Shown in pieces: positions 1 through 10,869 of a DNA stretch of 64,000 bases. This DNA comes from Podospora pseudoanserina (lineage: Eukaryota; Ascomycota; Sordariomycetes; Sordariales; Podosporaceae), in the NCBI RefSeq assembly GCF_035222485.1, contig NC_085922.1, positions 2,681,001 to 2,745,000 of the forward strand, written 5' to 3'. A model generated the notes under the pieces. The model searched no databases. It was not told the origin of the DNA and saw only the letters and a program-made list of their open reading frames with translations. A program made the position numbers and the translations under genes. Numbering within the stretch: the first letter of the stretch is position 1; every line of letters begins with the position of its first letter.

Positions 1-304
1 GAGAGAGGAGAGGGGGGTGTTGCCTCCTCTAAGCCGAGCAACGACCGACTGTGTTGGTTGGATACGGTAGTGGGATGTGGTGAGGAGACAAAGAGTGGGT
101 TTGACTGCCGGTTGACCGTTGGCGTTGTACTAAAAGGGGAGAGTACTATCTCGGTTTGCTGTTGCGTTTTCTTTTTCTCTTTTCCTCTCTTTGTTTTTCA
201 AGATAGTTTCTTGAACTTTTTGTTTACCCCAAACATCCATCTGTTGGAGCATCAACACCACACCACCACCCATCACCAACCTTCCCGCCCTCACCACAGC
301 CAAA
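1..304. other. Upstream region of the SET-domain gene
   Basis: No gene is supported here. From about 165 the sequence is T-rich and then CA-rich (ACCACCACC-like) up to the ATG at 305, which is what a fungal core promoter and 5' leader look like. The ATG context CAAAATG is good. Confidence 0.5.
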
Positions 305-1066
305 ATGTCCCACGTGACCCCCCACTGGCCCCAACCCTCCCACCCCACCATCCAACAAGTCATCTACGCCACCGACGACACCTCCTTCACAACCAGATCC
401 CTCTCCCTCATCACCCTCCCCCCCTTCGGCCTCTTCGCCAAGCTAGACTTCCCCCCCTGCACCCCCGCCCCCTCCCCAACCTATGCTACCGTCCAGTGCG
501 GGATCAACTCCCACCTCAACCTCAACTCTGACCTCCTCTACATCAACCACTCGTGCGACCCCTCCCTCATCTTCGACACCACCAACCTCGTCGTCATGGC
601 CGGACCAAAAGGGCTCAAAGTCGGGGAGGAACTCACCTTCTTCTACCCCTCGACTGAATACGCCATGGCCCAGCCGTTCGACTGCTTCTGTGGAAGCAGC
701 AGCTGTAAAGGACGGATCAGCGGCGCGAGGGATATGAAGCCTGAGCAGCTGGAGGGTGTGTTTCTCAACGCGCATATTAGGGAGCTGCTGGGGATGAACG
801 GGACAAAGGGGGGACAAGATGATGAGACCGCAAAGGCGCTGAGGGAGGTTGTCAGGGCTGCCGAGCGGGCTTTGGACGGGTACTTGGCTGCTAAGGGTGG
901 TGCTGCCGGCAAGGGGGAGGAAAAGAAAATCAATGGGGTGAAGAAGGTTTTGAACGGGGGTTATGCCAACGGAAACGGGATCGAGATTGAGGCTGAGGGG
1001 TTGAGGGCCAGGGGAACGACGTCACGGGAGCTGAGCGGGGAGATGGGGGGTGATACGAGGGCTTAG
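305..1066 (+). CDS. SET-domain protein with post-SET-like cysteines
   Basis: Single-exon protein of 253 aa. The middle carries the SET hallmark NHSCDPSL (about residues 81-88), followed by GLKVGEELTFFYPSTEY, the part of the fold that binds S-adenosylmethionine and forms the pseudoknot. A post-SET-like cluster FDCFCGSSSCKG lies just after. The N-terminal half is short and lacks pre-SET cysteines. The C-terminal third is charged and Gly/Lys-rich. Members of this compact fungal group methylate lysines on proteins; the substrate is unknown here and histone activity cannot be assumed. The neighbouring gene is convergent and unrelated. Confidence 0.85.
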   Translation: MSHVTPHWPQPSHPTIQQVIYATDDTSFTTRSLSLITLPPFGLFAKLDFPPCTPAPSPTYATVQCGINSHLNLNSDLLYINHSCDPSLIFDTTNLVVMAGPKGLKVGEELTFFYPSTEYAMAQPFDCFCGSSSCKGRISGARDMKPEQLEGVFLNAHIRELLGMNGTKGGQDDETAKALREVVRAAERALDGYLAAKGGAAGKGEEKKINGVKKVLNGGYANGNGIEIEAEGLRARGTTSRELSGEMGGDTRA

Positions 1067-1560
1067 GTTGGGGGGATGGGAAGAAAATGAGGGACGGGGG
1101 GACAGGCTTGTTTTAACACGGCTTGTTGTTTCTTTTGTTTTTCTTTGGATGAGTGAAAGAGAGGATGTCCAACATATCCTTGTTTTGTAGTCGCATTTTG
1201 GCTTTGACAGTTGAATGCATTTTGTTTTTGCCTTATGTTTGCAACTTTGACTTTGATCTCGTAAAATACACAGAGGAGGGTGGTATCATATTTTACATCT
1301 GCCTCCAACTCCCACCAGCCCCTTTCCCAATGCTCACATAACCGCTTGCCAGCACCTACCCCCCTCTTGTTACGCCTGATGTATAATAACCATAAATACA
1401 CCCCGCCCATTCATTCATAAGCATAGACATGAAACTCATAATCACACACTTGCTTCCCCAGTATCACCTCCCCTTCCCACCCCTCAAAACAACCCCCTAT
1501 TCCCCAAAAAGCAGGACAAGGCCCCCCGTCCCCCCCTCTAAACCCCCAACAACCAATCCG
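1067..1560. other. Convergent 3' intergenic region
   Basis: Tail-to-tail spacer between the SET gene and the DUF2358-like gene. It is T-rich on the left and C-rich on the right. I see no gene; it presumably holds both 3' UTRs. Confidence 0.5.
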
Positions 1561-2504
1561 TCAACCCCACCACCTTAGCCCCCCCCCCCCCCTCCCCCCC
1601 CCCTGCTCAACATGCTCGATAGTATGACTGATTATCCTCCCCTCCGTGTCAAAATCAAAAATAAACAACCCGGTAAACTCTTTGCCACTACCCACCCCCT
1701 GCGCCGTCCCCACTGGGGCTTTATATTCCGTGTCTACTCCCCCTTGCTTCCCTCCGTCATCTTTCTCCCAAGGCAACCACCCATTCTTCTCCCCCTTTGC
1801 CTTTCCCAACTTTTGCTTCCCCCCCGTGGTCCTCCACCTAACAATCAGCTGCTCCCCAAAAGCATCCTTCGGTCTCGTCTGTCGGAACGCGGGGGAGGAG
1901 TAGTGAGGGTCTTTGATCATTCGTTCGGAAAGGATTTCCAAGCGGACGTTGCCGACGAGGGGGAGGCGGTTCCATGCTATTGGTGACGACAAGAGGGCGG
2001 CGATGTAGGAGATTCGGCCTGAGACGGCGGGGAGGTGGGGGTGGGTGGAGGGGAAGAGGTGCAAGGTTATGGAGGGGGAGAGGATTTCTTGGGGGAGGGG
2101 GGAGAGGAGGATGGTGGGGAGGTGGGATTGGAGGGTTCTTAGGGCTGGGAGGGGACAATGTTAGTATGAACTGGGGGAACAAAAGGGGGAGAGGAAGGGG
2201 GAAGCGGCTCACTTTTGCCGAGCTTGACTTTGCGGTCTTTGTCTGGGGGTTTTTGGTCCGGGTCTGCGGAGGAGGGAAAGGATAGCGGGGGGTGGGAGTG
2301 GAAGTTTATTGCGGGTTGGGCCGGTACTGTTGTTGAAAGGGGGCGAGATTGGTGTGGTAGGTGGGATGGTGGTTGTGGTTGTGATTGTGGTGGTGAGGTT
2401 GAGGGTTGCTGGAGCTGTCTACCGGTTGTGGGAGCTGCGGGAGCTGTCCATGGTGTTGATGCGCATGTTGATCGCAGAGCTCGAGCTCTTGATGGTGTAG
2501 ACAT
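1561..2504 (-). CDS. Probable mitochondrial DUF2358-like (C6orf136-type) protein
   Basis: Two exons: complement(1561..2144, 2213..2504), giving 291 aa. The 68-nt intron has donor GTGAGC, branch TACTAAC and acceptor CCCAG, and the joined phase is exact. The first ~95 residues are Arg/Ser/Pro-rich without acids near the start, which suggests a mitochondrial presequence. The second exon reads as a small alpha/beta domain with LHLFPSTHPHLP and ends in FTGLFIFDFDTEGRI followed by ISHTIEHVEQ. This layout is typical of the DUF2358/C6orf136 family of unknown function; the assignment is from memory of the family. The last residues (GGGRGGGG) come from a long C tract on the + strand (about 1580-1603), where an indel in the assembly would change the C-terminus. 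Confidence 0.7.
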
Positions 2505-3617
2505 TGACGGTTGGATACGGCAGAGTGATATTATAGTCCTCGATCGGTGAGTGCTGCTGGCGGCGTAAAGTATAGAAGACGGATTGTGCCGGGATGGTGG
2601 TGCTTGTCGGAATGATGTCAGTGTCCGAATTTCTTTTGCGGCGCTGGCGATGAACGGCTGTCGGCGCTACACTCCATTGCCATGTGGTCCTGGCGCTGTG
2701 CTCGGAGCGGGGCTCTCGGATAAGACGATAAGTGAGAGATGCAACATGTCATGTCTGAGAGATAATCTTTTTGTAGACCTTAAGAAATAAATTGGAATCA
2801 TGGAAGTCTCACAGGACGCTCTTTGGCCTCTGTATCACATCTATGCAGAGGCAGAACAGAATGGCTTGTGTGCTTTGTGATGTGGCTCAAACGCACTGAT
2901 GGTGCCATCCAAGACATACAACGGCACGCCCCAAGAAGCCAGCATCTCGTCCCGCTGGCCATGTGGAAAGTCAGTCGACGGCAAGCCCGGTAAAGATGCG
3001 CTGGAAACCATAGAAAAAAGAGCAACTCCTGACCGGGCGGAATATTTTGGGTTCTGGCAGCTGATGACGATATCAGTCAGGCGGCTACCATCTGGGAAGA
3101 TCCTGCTGTCTAAGAGTTAATTAGAGACAGCCCAGAAAGACAGCCCACTTGACGGTGGCACAAAACTGTAACTTTCTTCCAGAAAATATTTATTTGAAAA
3201 GATACAAGCCCCCAGTTTATGTTCGTTCCACCAACACCTCCTCGTCTTGCTCATCGCCTTGCTCATTCCGCCGTCTTTGCTCGCGATCAACAGTTGATAG
3301 GTACGCATGATACAGTGGTGTCGAGTACACCGCCCAGCCGATAAGCATCACGTGAGCCGCCCCCTAGTAGGCCCCTGCGTTTTGTCTCCAGCGGTCCAAT
3401 CAAGCTGGGTCCACCCCCAGTTGTTCTGACGCCCTGACGCAGCCTTTCCAAGAGACGCCGACCGACCTGCTGCCTTCTACACATCATCAACCTTCTCTCA
3501 ACTGTTGTCGGCGCGAACCGTACCCCGAGCCCCTCCATCATCACCATTACCACCGCCACCACCGTCGAGCCGACTCCTCATCCTGATATCCACCCATCGC
3601 TATCACCGCTGCCCACC
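2505..3617. other. Divergent intergenic region upstream of ypt1
   Basis: Head-to-head spacer between the DUF2358-like gene and ypt1. No ORF resembles a protein. The right end (3480-3617) is CA/CC-rich leader sequence typical before a fungal start codon. Confidence 0.5.
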
Positions 3618-4627
3618 ATGAATCCCGAGTAGTGAGTTGAGCCCAAGCCACCAACCCCTGCCGTCTGCCGCCCTCTTGTCGCTTTGTTTGCCTGCTAACC
3701 ACCGCCTCTGTCAGAGTGTCTCTCCCACGACTGTCTTACTGGCCACGCCCCTGCAGTTCTACGGCCAGTCCCTTGCGTACAGCCTCTTCTAACGTCACAC
3801 CAGATACGACTATCTCTTCAAGCTCCTCCTCATCGGAGACTCCGGTGTCGGAAAGTCTTGCTTGCTCTTGCGGTTCGCCGACGACACCTACACCGAGTCC
3901 TACATCTCCACGATCGGCGTTGACTTCGTATGCGTTCCCAAAAACAACCGAAACCCCACCAGCAGCGGCTAACCCGTATGCAGAAAATCCGGACGATCGA
4001 ACTCGACGGGAAGACCGTGAAGCTCCAGATTGTATGCCCCCGGCCCGAAAGAGAAAGATGGGCAACAGCAGCACCGGCTAACTCGAAAGTTACAGTGGGA
4101 TACTGCCGGCCAAGAACGCTTCCGCACAATCACATCCTCATACTACCGTGGCGCGCACGGCATCTGCGTCGTCTACGATGTTACCGATATGGACAGCTTC
4201 AACAACGTGAAGCAATGGCTCCAAGAAATCGACAGGTACGCCACCGAGGGCGTTAACAAGCTCCTGGTTGGCAACAAGAGCGATATGGCGGATAAGAAGG
4301 TGGTTGATTACCAAGTCGCAAAGGTAAGGCTCACATTTCCCCGCAACTGTCGGGATCACATGCCTCGGGACCGTTGGCCCCCGCAGCAACAAGGTGTGCA
4401 TCGTGCTGACCCGTGGCGTTTTGTAGGAATTTGCCGACAGCTTGGGCATCCCATTCCTCGAGACATCAGCAAAGAACGCCAGCAACGTCGAGCAGGCTTT
4501 CTTGACCATGGCTCGCCAGATCAAGGAGCGCATGGGCAGCAGCATTGCCACCAACAACACCAAGGCGAACGTCAACGTGTCGCCTGGACAGGGTGTCTCC
4601 AACAACCAGTCCGGTGGCTGCTGCTAA
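3618..4627 (+). CDS. ypt1: Rab GTPase Ypt1 (Rab1 family)
   Basis: Five exons: 3618..3628, 3804..3927, 3984..4031, 4096..4323 and 4427..4627, giving 203 aa with all phases consistent. Ypt1/Rab1 controls ER-to-Golgi traffic and autophagy at Golgi membranes. Visible motifs are the P-loop GDSGVGKS (15-22), switch [10 protein letters not shown], switch II WDTAGQE, NKSD, ETSAK, and a C-terminal CC for geranylgeranylation. The N-terminus MNPEYDYLF matches fungal Ypt1, not Sec4. The first exon is only 11 nt. Its donor is the weak GTAGTG, although a much better GTGAGT lies 3 nt downstream; using that one would create an immediate UAA. Branch sites TCTAAC, GCTAAC and GGCTAAC precede acceptors 1-3. Confidence 0.96.
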
Positions 4628-6062
4628 ACGATAATTTTGTCTCCTTAGCGTTGTGCGCCGTTGTTGTTTCTGGGGCGTTGGGACGGTTTTCTTGCATCGG
4701 ATGGGCCGGATATGGTTAGATCTGCGGGAGCCGTGTGTGAGGGAAGGTTTTCTGTCTGTCTGTCTGTCTGTCTACCTACTCCGTGTGGAATCTACGCCGG
4801 GCTGTTGTTGGTTGGGCAAGTTACGCTTCTTAGGAAGTGGTTTGGAATTCGCCATGGGAAGCTACGCGGCTCTTTTTGGCTGGACTTCAGATATGACTCC
4901 TAGACAGCCGCAGAGGAGAACGCCAGCATGAAAATGGCAAAGGACATACCACAAGGAGGGTTAATAACTCTTTGGCACGGCCCAGAAGGCGCACAGCAGA
5001 ACGGGAAAGGGGTGGGCGGACCCAAACAGGAACAGTACTGAATAGGGAGGTTTGCGGTTGGGCCTTTTTTTCTTTTAATTTCCTTTGATGTCGTGTTTCT
5101 GGCATTGCTACTACCTACTACAGCTCTTTTTATGTGCGTCAGGTCCTGTCTGTGTCTGTGTTTTGTTGATTTGAGTTTGGGCATAACAAGGGTTCATTAC
5201 ATGGCTAGGTTTTGTCTAAGTAATACGGAACTCTGGCTTATCCATGTAATTTGTGTGTGTGTGTGAATGTGACCGCAGGTATTGTTTTGCTCCTGCGGCT
5301 TATGAGATGCAATACTCGTGTCGTGCTCTTTCAACCGATGACGAGCTTTGAGAAGATTGAAGAACAGTAAAGACGATGAGGAAATCGGTACACAAGAAGA
5401 ATAATCGTCACCGGTTTTAGGCTTCTAACCAAATGCTCACTGGAACGAAACACTCCATACTGCATTTACGAATACAGTTCAAAGACTTCTTGGATACCAA
5501 CTGAACCCTAGAGAAACGCTACTATATAAACTCCTTAAAAAATGGAAGAACTCCTTCTTGATAAACATTCGCAAATCCTCCAGCGACAATGCGTCCAAAA
5601 TCATATCTTCATAAACCAGTTCCAAACTGTACCCAAAACGCTTCATGAAATTCCAGAAAAGTAAGCAAAAGGAAACACCTCGCTCCTGCTTTTTGGGTAT
5701 CGCTTCCTGTCTGTTCTCTCTCTCTCTCCCTCCCTCTCTCTCTCTCTCTTGCTCCACGTGGCAGATCATGTCGTTGCTTGGTTGTCGCCTTCTTCTGCGT
5801 CTTCGCCTGCAACCCTAACAAGGTGTAGATGTCGTGTTTGGTGGTTGTTGTTTACTTTTTGTGTTGTTGGTTCTTTGGGCTCCTTTCCCTTGATATAAGT
5901 GTGGTGTTTGTGGTGTGGTATAATTTACGAGCGGTGTTTTTTCTGTGTGTATCTGACGGAAGCCAGTGTGAAGTGGTTCATTTGTGGTGACCGGTTGCTT
6001 TCCATTTCATGACCCGGTGCATGCTGTGGTCTCATTCTGTCAATTGTTGACCATGGCCACTC
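4628..6062. other. Intergenic region with simple repeats
   Basis: Convergent spacer holding the ypt1 3' UTR and sequence without a supportable gene. A (TCTG) run lies at about 4751-4771 and a TG run at about 5251-5263. A CT microsatellite lies at 5714-5750. Short ORFs on the minus strand at 5479-5821 derive mostly from this microsatellite and are not credible. Confidence 0.5.
5714..5750. repeat. CT-rich microsatellite
   Basis: Imperfect (CT)n tract interrupted by CCC triplets. No coding context. Confidence 0.9.
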
Positions 6063-6263
6063 TCACTTCTGGGATGAACTGCTGAGGAGTGGTGTGCTCG
6101 AGGCTATGCTGGAGATGCTCGTCTTCCTCTTGAGCTTGTTGAGGAGGGAGCTGCTGGTGCTGCCGTAGGGTGATCTTGGTTGTTGTTGTTGTTGGGGCTG
6201 GATTTGTGGTGGGGAGTAGTGGTGGCCTAGGCCGTTGAAGCAGCGGGAGCAGGGGCAGCTCAT
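6063..6263 (-). CDS. Small cysteine-containing protein of unknown function
   Basis: Predicted 66-aa protein starting MSCPCSRCFNGLGHH, then a Pro/Gln stretch and a Ser-rich, basic C-terminus (LNKLKRKTS). The ATG has a near-ideal fungal context (CTCAAAAATGAG). It is preceded on the minus strand by a CA-rich leader and a TATATAA box at about 6437-6443, some 175 bp upstream. A longer reading frame runs through this leader, but it lacks an upstream ATG in good context and looks untranslated. No family recognised. The CPCxxC spacing near the start could bind metal or carry lipid, but this is speculation. Confidence 0.5.
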   Translation of the reverse strand: MSCPCSRCFNGLGHHYSPPQIQPQQQQQPRSPYGSTSSSLLNKLKRKTSISSIASSTPLLSSSSQK

Positions 6264-8048
6264 TTTTGAGTTTGTGTTCCTTGTATCTTCCTTGAGTGAG
6301 GAGTGGGTGGTGAAGGTGTGGTGTGGTGTTGAGGAACGGTGTTCTTGGTGTTCTTGAAACTTTGAGAGACTTTCTGATAGTCTGAGAAGCGTATAATGGA
6401 AGGATAAAACAACAAATAAGACGATTTCGCCCAAGTTATATAGATCTTCGAAAAGACCTGAAAAGATGAGTCCTGCGCTCAGGCCAAGGGTTAAACGTGG
6501 CACAGTGACTAACACCTCCAGGGTTGTAGGTGCATCCGTGACTAACACCAGTCCCTGTCTTCCTCTTGGCGCACTGGATCTCGAGGTGGATAACAAGTCC
6601 GTGTAAGTGATGAAGCCCTTTGCCACTTTTTCCCGAATGTCGAAGAGAAAAGAGAAACCGAACTCCGAAAAAGAAGGGAGGGACATGAGGGGAAGATATA
6701 CAAGAGGACAGAATTCATCCCATGCAGGTCCAGCCGTGCGTGTGTGTGTATGTGTGTGTGTGTGTGTCCAAGCACATGCAGCCCACCCCAAATCAAATCC
6801 CGCCCAACCCAACTCCAAACCAACCTTCCTCCATCAGGCGACATCCCGAGTGTCGCCCGCATCTTTGGACTTCTCGCCAAGAAAGGCAAAGTCATTCGAC
6901 TAACACCCACCACCCACCCCATCCACATCTAGCCACAGCAGTTACCTATCAGTCACCCATCAGTACCCAATGACAAGTCTTGTTATATATCGAAGCTGGT
7001 ATCAAATCCACAGTAAGATTTGTTACATAAGTCCTAGTTATCTTATCGATATCATCATTTCTATCTACAACACCATCAAATTCACCATCTCCGCCATCGT
7101 GAACATCAACCCCCTTCAACCTCTTGCGTGAATTTACAACACCAAAACCCCCTTCAAAAGCTTGGAACTCACCATTCCGCCCGACCGGTCCAGCGGTGAA
7201 TGGCCTGACGAAAAGCCCCCAAACCCAAGAAATCTCACCATCCTACCTTGAACAAGAAAGTTACCCCAAGTTTTTATTTTCCCCGCATTTTCACCTCAAC
7301 CACCAGCCCCCTCATCCCAACGAGATGGACAAAACCGCCCCGTCTTTCCTCAAGTGAGGGGAGTCCTTTTACCAATTTACCCCGGATTCTAGAGCGCTCT
7401 CGACCCATTGGCATCCCACGTCCCCGGGTCCTGTGAAGCGCCTCGGCCGCAGTTAATATCGATGTCTCGTTGGTAGTATCCAAATCAGCAGAAAGATCTA
7501 GACCGAATTCTCTCAAATTGAGATGGCAAAAAAGATCCCCCCCCCAGTGTCAGATGGGAAAATGTGGCATGTCTGTTGGTCGTTATCTGTAGATCATATA
7601 ACATCAGCTATGCCCCCCCTCCAAAGACATGGCATGCCTTACATCCAATCATTCCCACCCCAGTCACACAGGCATCACTCAACAGCATATGTACACAACC
7701 AAAAATGAACGACGACGAAAAATACCATTTGTAGGTAACTCTATGCCATTCCCTTCCACACCAAACCCCCCTTTGCCCCCTCCCCAACCCAATGTGCAAA
7801 AGCAGGTCATGCAAATTACCACTTCTTCTCCCACTCCCTCAAAAAAAAAAAAAGAGAACGCTCTGAACACAAAATGGTGTGGTTAACACATACTTTGCAA
7901 AAAAAGACGAACAACAAAATACAAGTGTGGCCTGGTCCCCCTTGAAAACCAACCGTCGACCCCCCTTTCCATTCCCATCCAGTCTATTTGAATCAACCCT
8001 TTAGGAACCGAGCTAGGAACCGCCTAGTGTTTAAGATATATACATACT
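6264..8048. other. Intergenic region with a TG microsatellite
   Basis: Spacer between the promoter of the small gene and the 3' end of the succinyl-CoA ligase gene. It holds a TG repeat (about 6737-6768), an A13 run (about 7838-7850) and a C run near 7540. ORFs of 60-128 aa here show no protein-like features. Confidence 0.5.
6737..6768. repeat. TG dinucleotide repeat
   Basis: Nearly uninterrupted (TG)n with one TA step. Confidence 0.9.
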
Positions 8049-9620
8049 TTAGATACCAAGAGTGAACTCAACGCCGACATCGATGTCACGAGCTGTAAAA
8101 CCAACATGTCAGCTGATGTTTTGGCAAATTCAAAGAGCAAGAGAAACATACCCATCTTGACAACCTTGCTGAGCTGCACCGCCTTCTCGGCAGCGTTCTG
8201 CAAGTCATCGATAGAGAAAATCTTCATGCCCGAGTCGTTGATCAGACGGTGGGCCTCCTCCATGTTGGTACCCTGCAGACGGGCAATGATGGGGATCTTG
8301 AGGTCGAGCGACTTGACAGTGTTGATCAGACCGTGAGCAATGGCGTCGCAGCGGACGATACCGCCAAAGATGTTGACGAAAATGGCAGTGACCTTGGGGT
8401 CGCTGGTGATGAGCTCGAAAGCCTCCTTGATGGCGGCGGGGGTAGCACCACCACCGACGTCGAGGAAGTTGGCGGGCTGGCCGCCATTGAGCTTGATGAT
8501 ATCCATGGTGGCCATGGCAAGGCCGGCGCCGTTGACAAGGCAGCCGATGTCACCGTCGAGCTTGATGAAGTTGAGGCCGGACTCGGCGGCGCGCACCTCA
8601 TCGGCGTCCTCCTGGGTGGTGTCGCGCCACTCGAAGGCCTCCTTCTGGCGGAACTCGGCGTTGTCGTCAAAGTTGAACTTGGCGTCCATGCACATGACCT
8701 TGTGGTCCGAGGTCTCGGAGAGGGGGTTGATCTCGATCTGGGTGGCGTCCTTCTCGAGGAAGATCTTGTAGAGGTTCTGGATGGTCTTGACGGCATCATC
8801 AACGCACTGCTCGCTGAAGCCGAGCTTGACGGCGATGTCGCGGGCCATCTCGTCCGTTACACCGACGTTGATGTCGATGTAGGTGGTGTTGATAGCATCG
8901 GGGTTCTCCTTGGCGACACCCTCAATGTCCATGCCGCCCTGCGACGAGGACACGATGACGGGGCCCTGGGAGCCACGGTCCATGAGGACGGCGAGGTAGA
9001 ACTCGCGGCGGGCGAACTTGCGCTCGCAGATGTAGACGGAGTTGCAGAGACGGCCCTGAGCACCGGTCTGCTTGGTGATGAGCTTGTGACCGATCATCTG
9101 CTCGGCGAACATCTTGGCCTCGGTGGGGGAGTAGATGACACGAACACCGCCCTTCAGGCCGTTATCAAAGGTACCCTTGCCACGACCACCGGCGAGGACC
9201 TGGGCCTTGATGACCATGTCGTCGCTGCCGATCGACTTCGCGACAGCCTCAGCCTCGGCGGCAGACTTGGCGACGGCGCCCTTGGGGACATCGATGCCAT
9301 ACTATTCGACCGAGATCAGCGGGATGATTCTTCTCTCCTGCGATGAGGGACCAATTCGAGGGGTCCACTCTTTGCTATGTCTCACCTGTTTGAGGAGGTC
9401 GGCCGAGATGTATTCGTGGATGCTGAGCGCTCTCCTTTGTTGTTGAGCGAAGCTAGGAAGTCTGGGGGCGGGGGAAGTCTGTGAAGAAGCGGGCAGAGAC
9501 AGATTAGTTTCAGGTTCACCGTCTTCACCGTTTGCGCTGCTGGATCTATTTGGCGCAACGACATACCTTGGGGGCAGCAAAGGCCGAGGCCAATGCGCGG
9601 TTGCGACCGAGTCTGAACAT
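8049..9620 (-). CDS. Succinyl-CoA ligase beta subunit, mitochondrial
   Basis: Four exons: complement(8049..8092, 8152..9301, 9386..9478, 9567..9620), giving 446 aa with every splice phase consistent. The enzyme interconverts succinyl-CoA and succinate with ADP or GDP in the TCA cycle in the mitochondrial matrix. The N-terminus [14 protein letters not shown] is a typical presequence. The mature start reads [19 protein letters not shown]. The ATP-grasp part includes [12 protein letters not shown], and the ligase part has [11 protein letters not shown] and [12 protein letters not shown]. Introns are 59, 84 and 88 nt. A 365-aa reading frame on the opposite strand (8249-9346) is a shadow of strong codon bias, not a gene. 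Confidence 0.95.
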
Positions 9621-10869
9621 GATGTGTGGTTGTGGGTGTGTGGAGGAGGAGGAGGAGGGGAGATGTGCTTCGGTCGGAAAGGCAGCGAAGCGTTGTGATG
9701 GGTTTATGTCGATGATAAAAGTCGACGTTGGTCAATTTGGGGACCCTGTATTCACTTTTCGAAATGACGCTCCAAGGGGGGCAGAGCCAACCAACAGACG
9801 GCGGGCTGGGCAGCCAAGAACAGGTTGCTGGGAGCTGCACTTGGTCTGCGATAGGTCCGGGAATAACCGAACCAATGGCTGGCTGCTGACCGCCGCCTGA
9901 GCTGCCGAGAGGTTGAGCCGACACCTGCCAGACCCGCTGTGGCCGGCCCGTGCCCGATCTAGATTTTCGGCGTACGGAGACGCGAGGCGGGAGTCGACTT
10001 CCGCCGCTTCGATATATAAATAGGTATGCTATCTCGTAAGGCATTGATTTGCCTGCAGTTGATATCCCAAACCACTCGCGAGCATCGCGGTGCGGTATAC
10101 AGACGAGACCTTCCCATACCGGAAAGCTATGAGATGAACCATAACCAATGACATCAGCGCCCTGAACTTGAAGAACGGTCCCCGGACCAGATGGAAGCTC
10201 CCCACACCTGTCACTTTCCCCGTGGAGAGCGATGGACGCCGGTACTGAATCATGGCATTTGAGAATCCCGGTTTCATTCCCATGATCTGCCACCAAGGAT
10301 CATACTAGTTTCCCTTGTCAAACCATTTCGGTTTTCACGTCACATGAGAGCCGGGTGAAAACAGATATTGAAGGCAGGGTGAGGCTTTAGCCGCAAGTCA
10401 TCATGAGGCTCCAATTTAGTTTTGATGTGCTCTATTTACAGGGTCAGCAGTGATGTGAAATAGGCTTCTCAACATACCTGGAAAAGAACAGTCTATTCCC
10501 ACTGAGAATGTATCCTGGAGAAAACCATCTATAAATTCAATACCTGCATATCCATAGCTCCAACCACTGCAATCCTCGCAAGGCTATGCACCTACCGCAG
10601 CCCGCCTTAATCCCACCTTCCACCCCACCACCAATCAAACCCTCCCCAGCGATAAGCCAAAAATAATTTCCGATAACAGCTCACCTTGAACACCTTGATG
10701 AGCTTTCGTCAATCGCATATTCACATCCATCATCTCACATCCACCATCTCACATCCACCATCTCACATCCACCATCTCACCATCGCCAACCTCACTGTCA
10801 CCAACCTCATCGACAAATCCACATTCACCCCTTCTTCTCTCCCCCCAAACACCCCCAAAACTCATCACC
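9621..10869. other. Divergent intergenic region with a 14-bp tandem repeat
   Basis: Head-to-head spacer between the succinyl-CoA ligase and the lysine-rich gene. A TATATAAATA box lies near 10013-10022. A 14-bp repeat sits just upstream of the right-hand gene. No gene seen. Confidence 0.5.
10731..10780. repeat. 14-bp tandem repeat, about 3.6 copies
   Basis: Unit CATCTCACATCCAC repeated perfectly, ending 90 bp before the ATG at 10870, so probably within the leader or core promoter of that gene. Confidence 0.9.

Noticed and set aside
6063-6818. 251-aa minus-strand frame including a His-Thr repeat
   Set aside because: The upstream part comes from a TG microsatellite and an apparent promoter/leader with a TATA box; only the last 66 codons after a good ATG were kept.
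8249-9346. 365-aa open frame on the + strand
   Set aside because: It lies entirely antisense to the succinyl-CoA ligase gene, is made of repetitive Gly/Val/Leu/Asp, and reflects third-position GC bias of the true gene.
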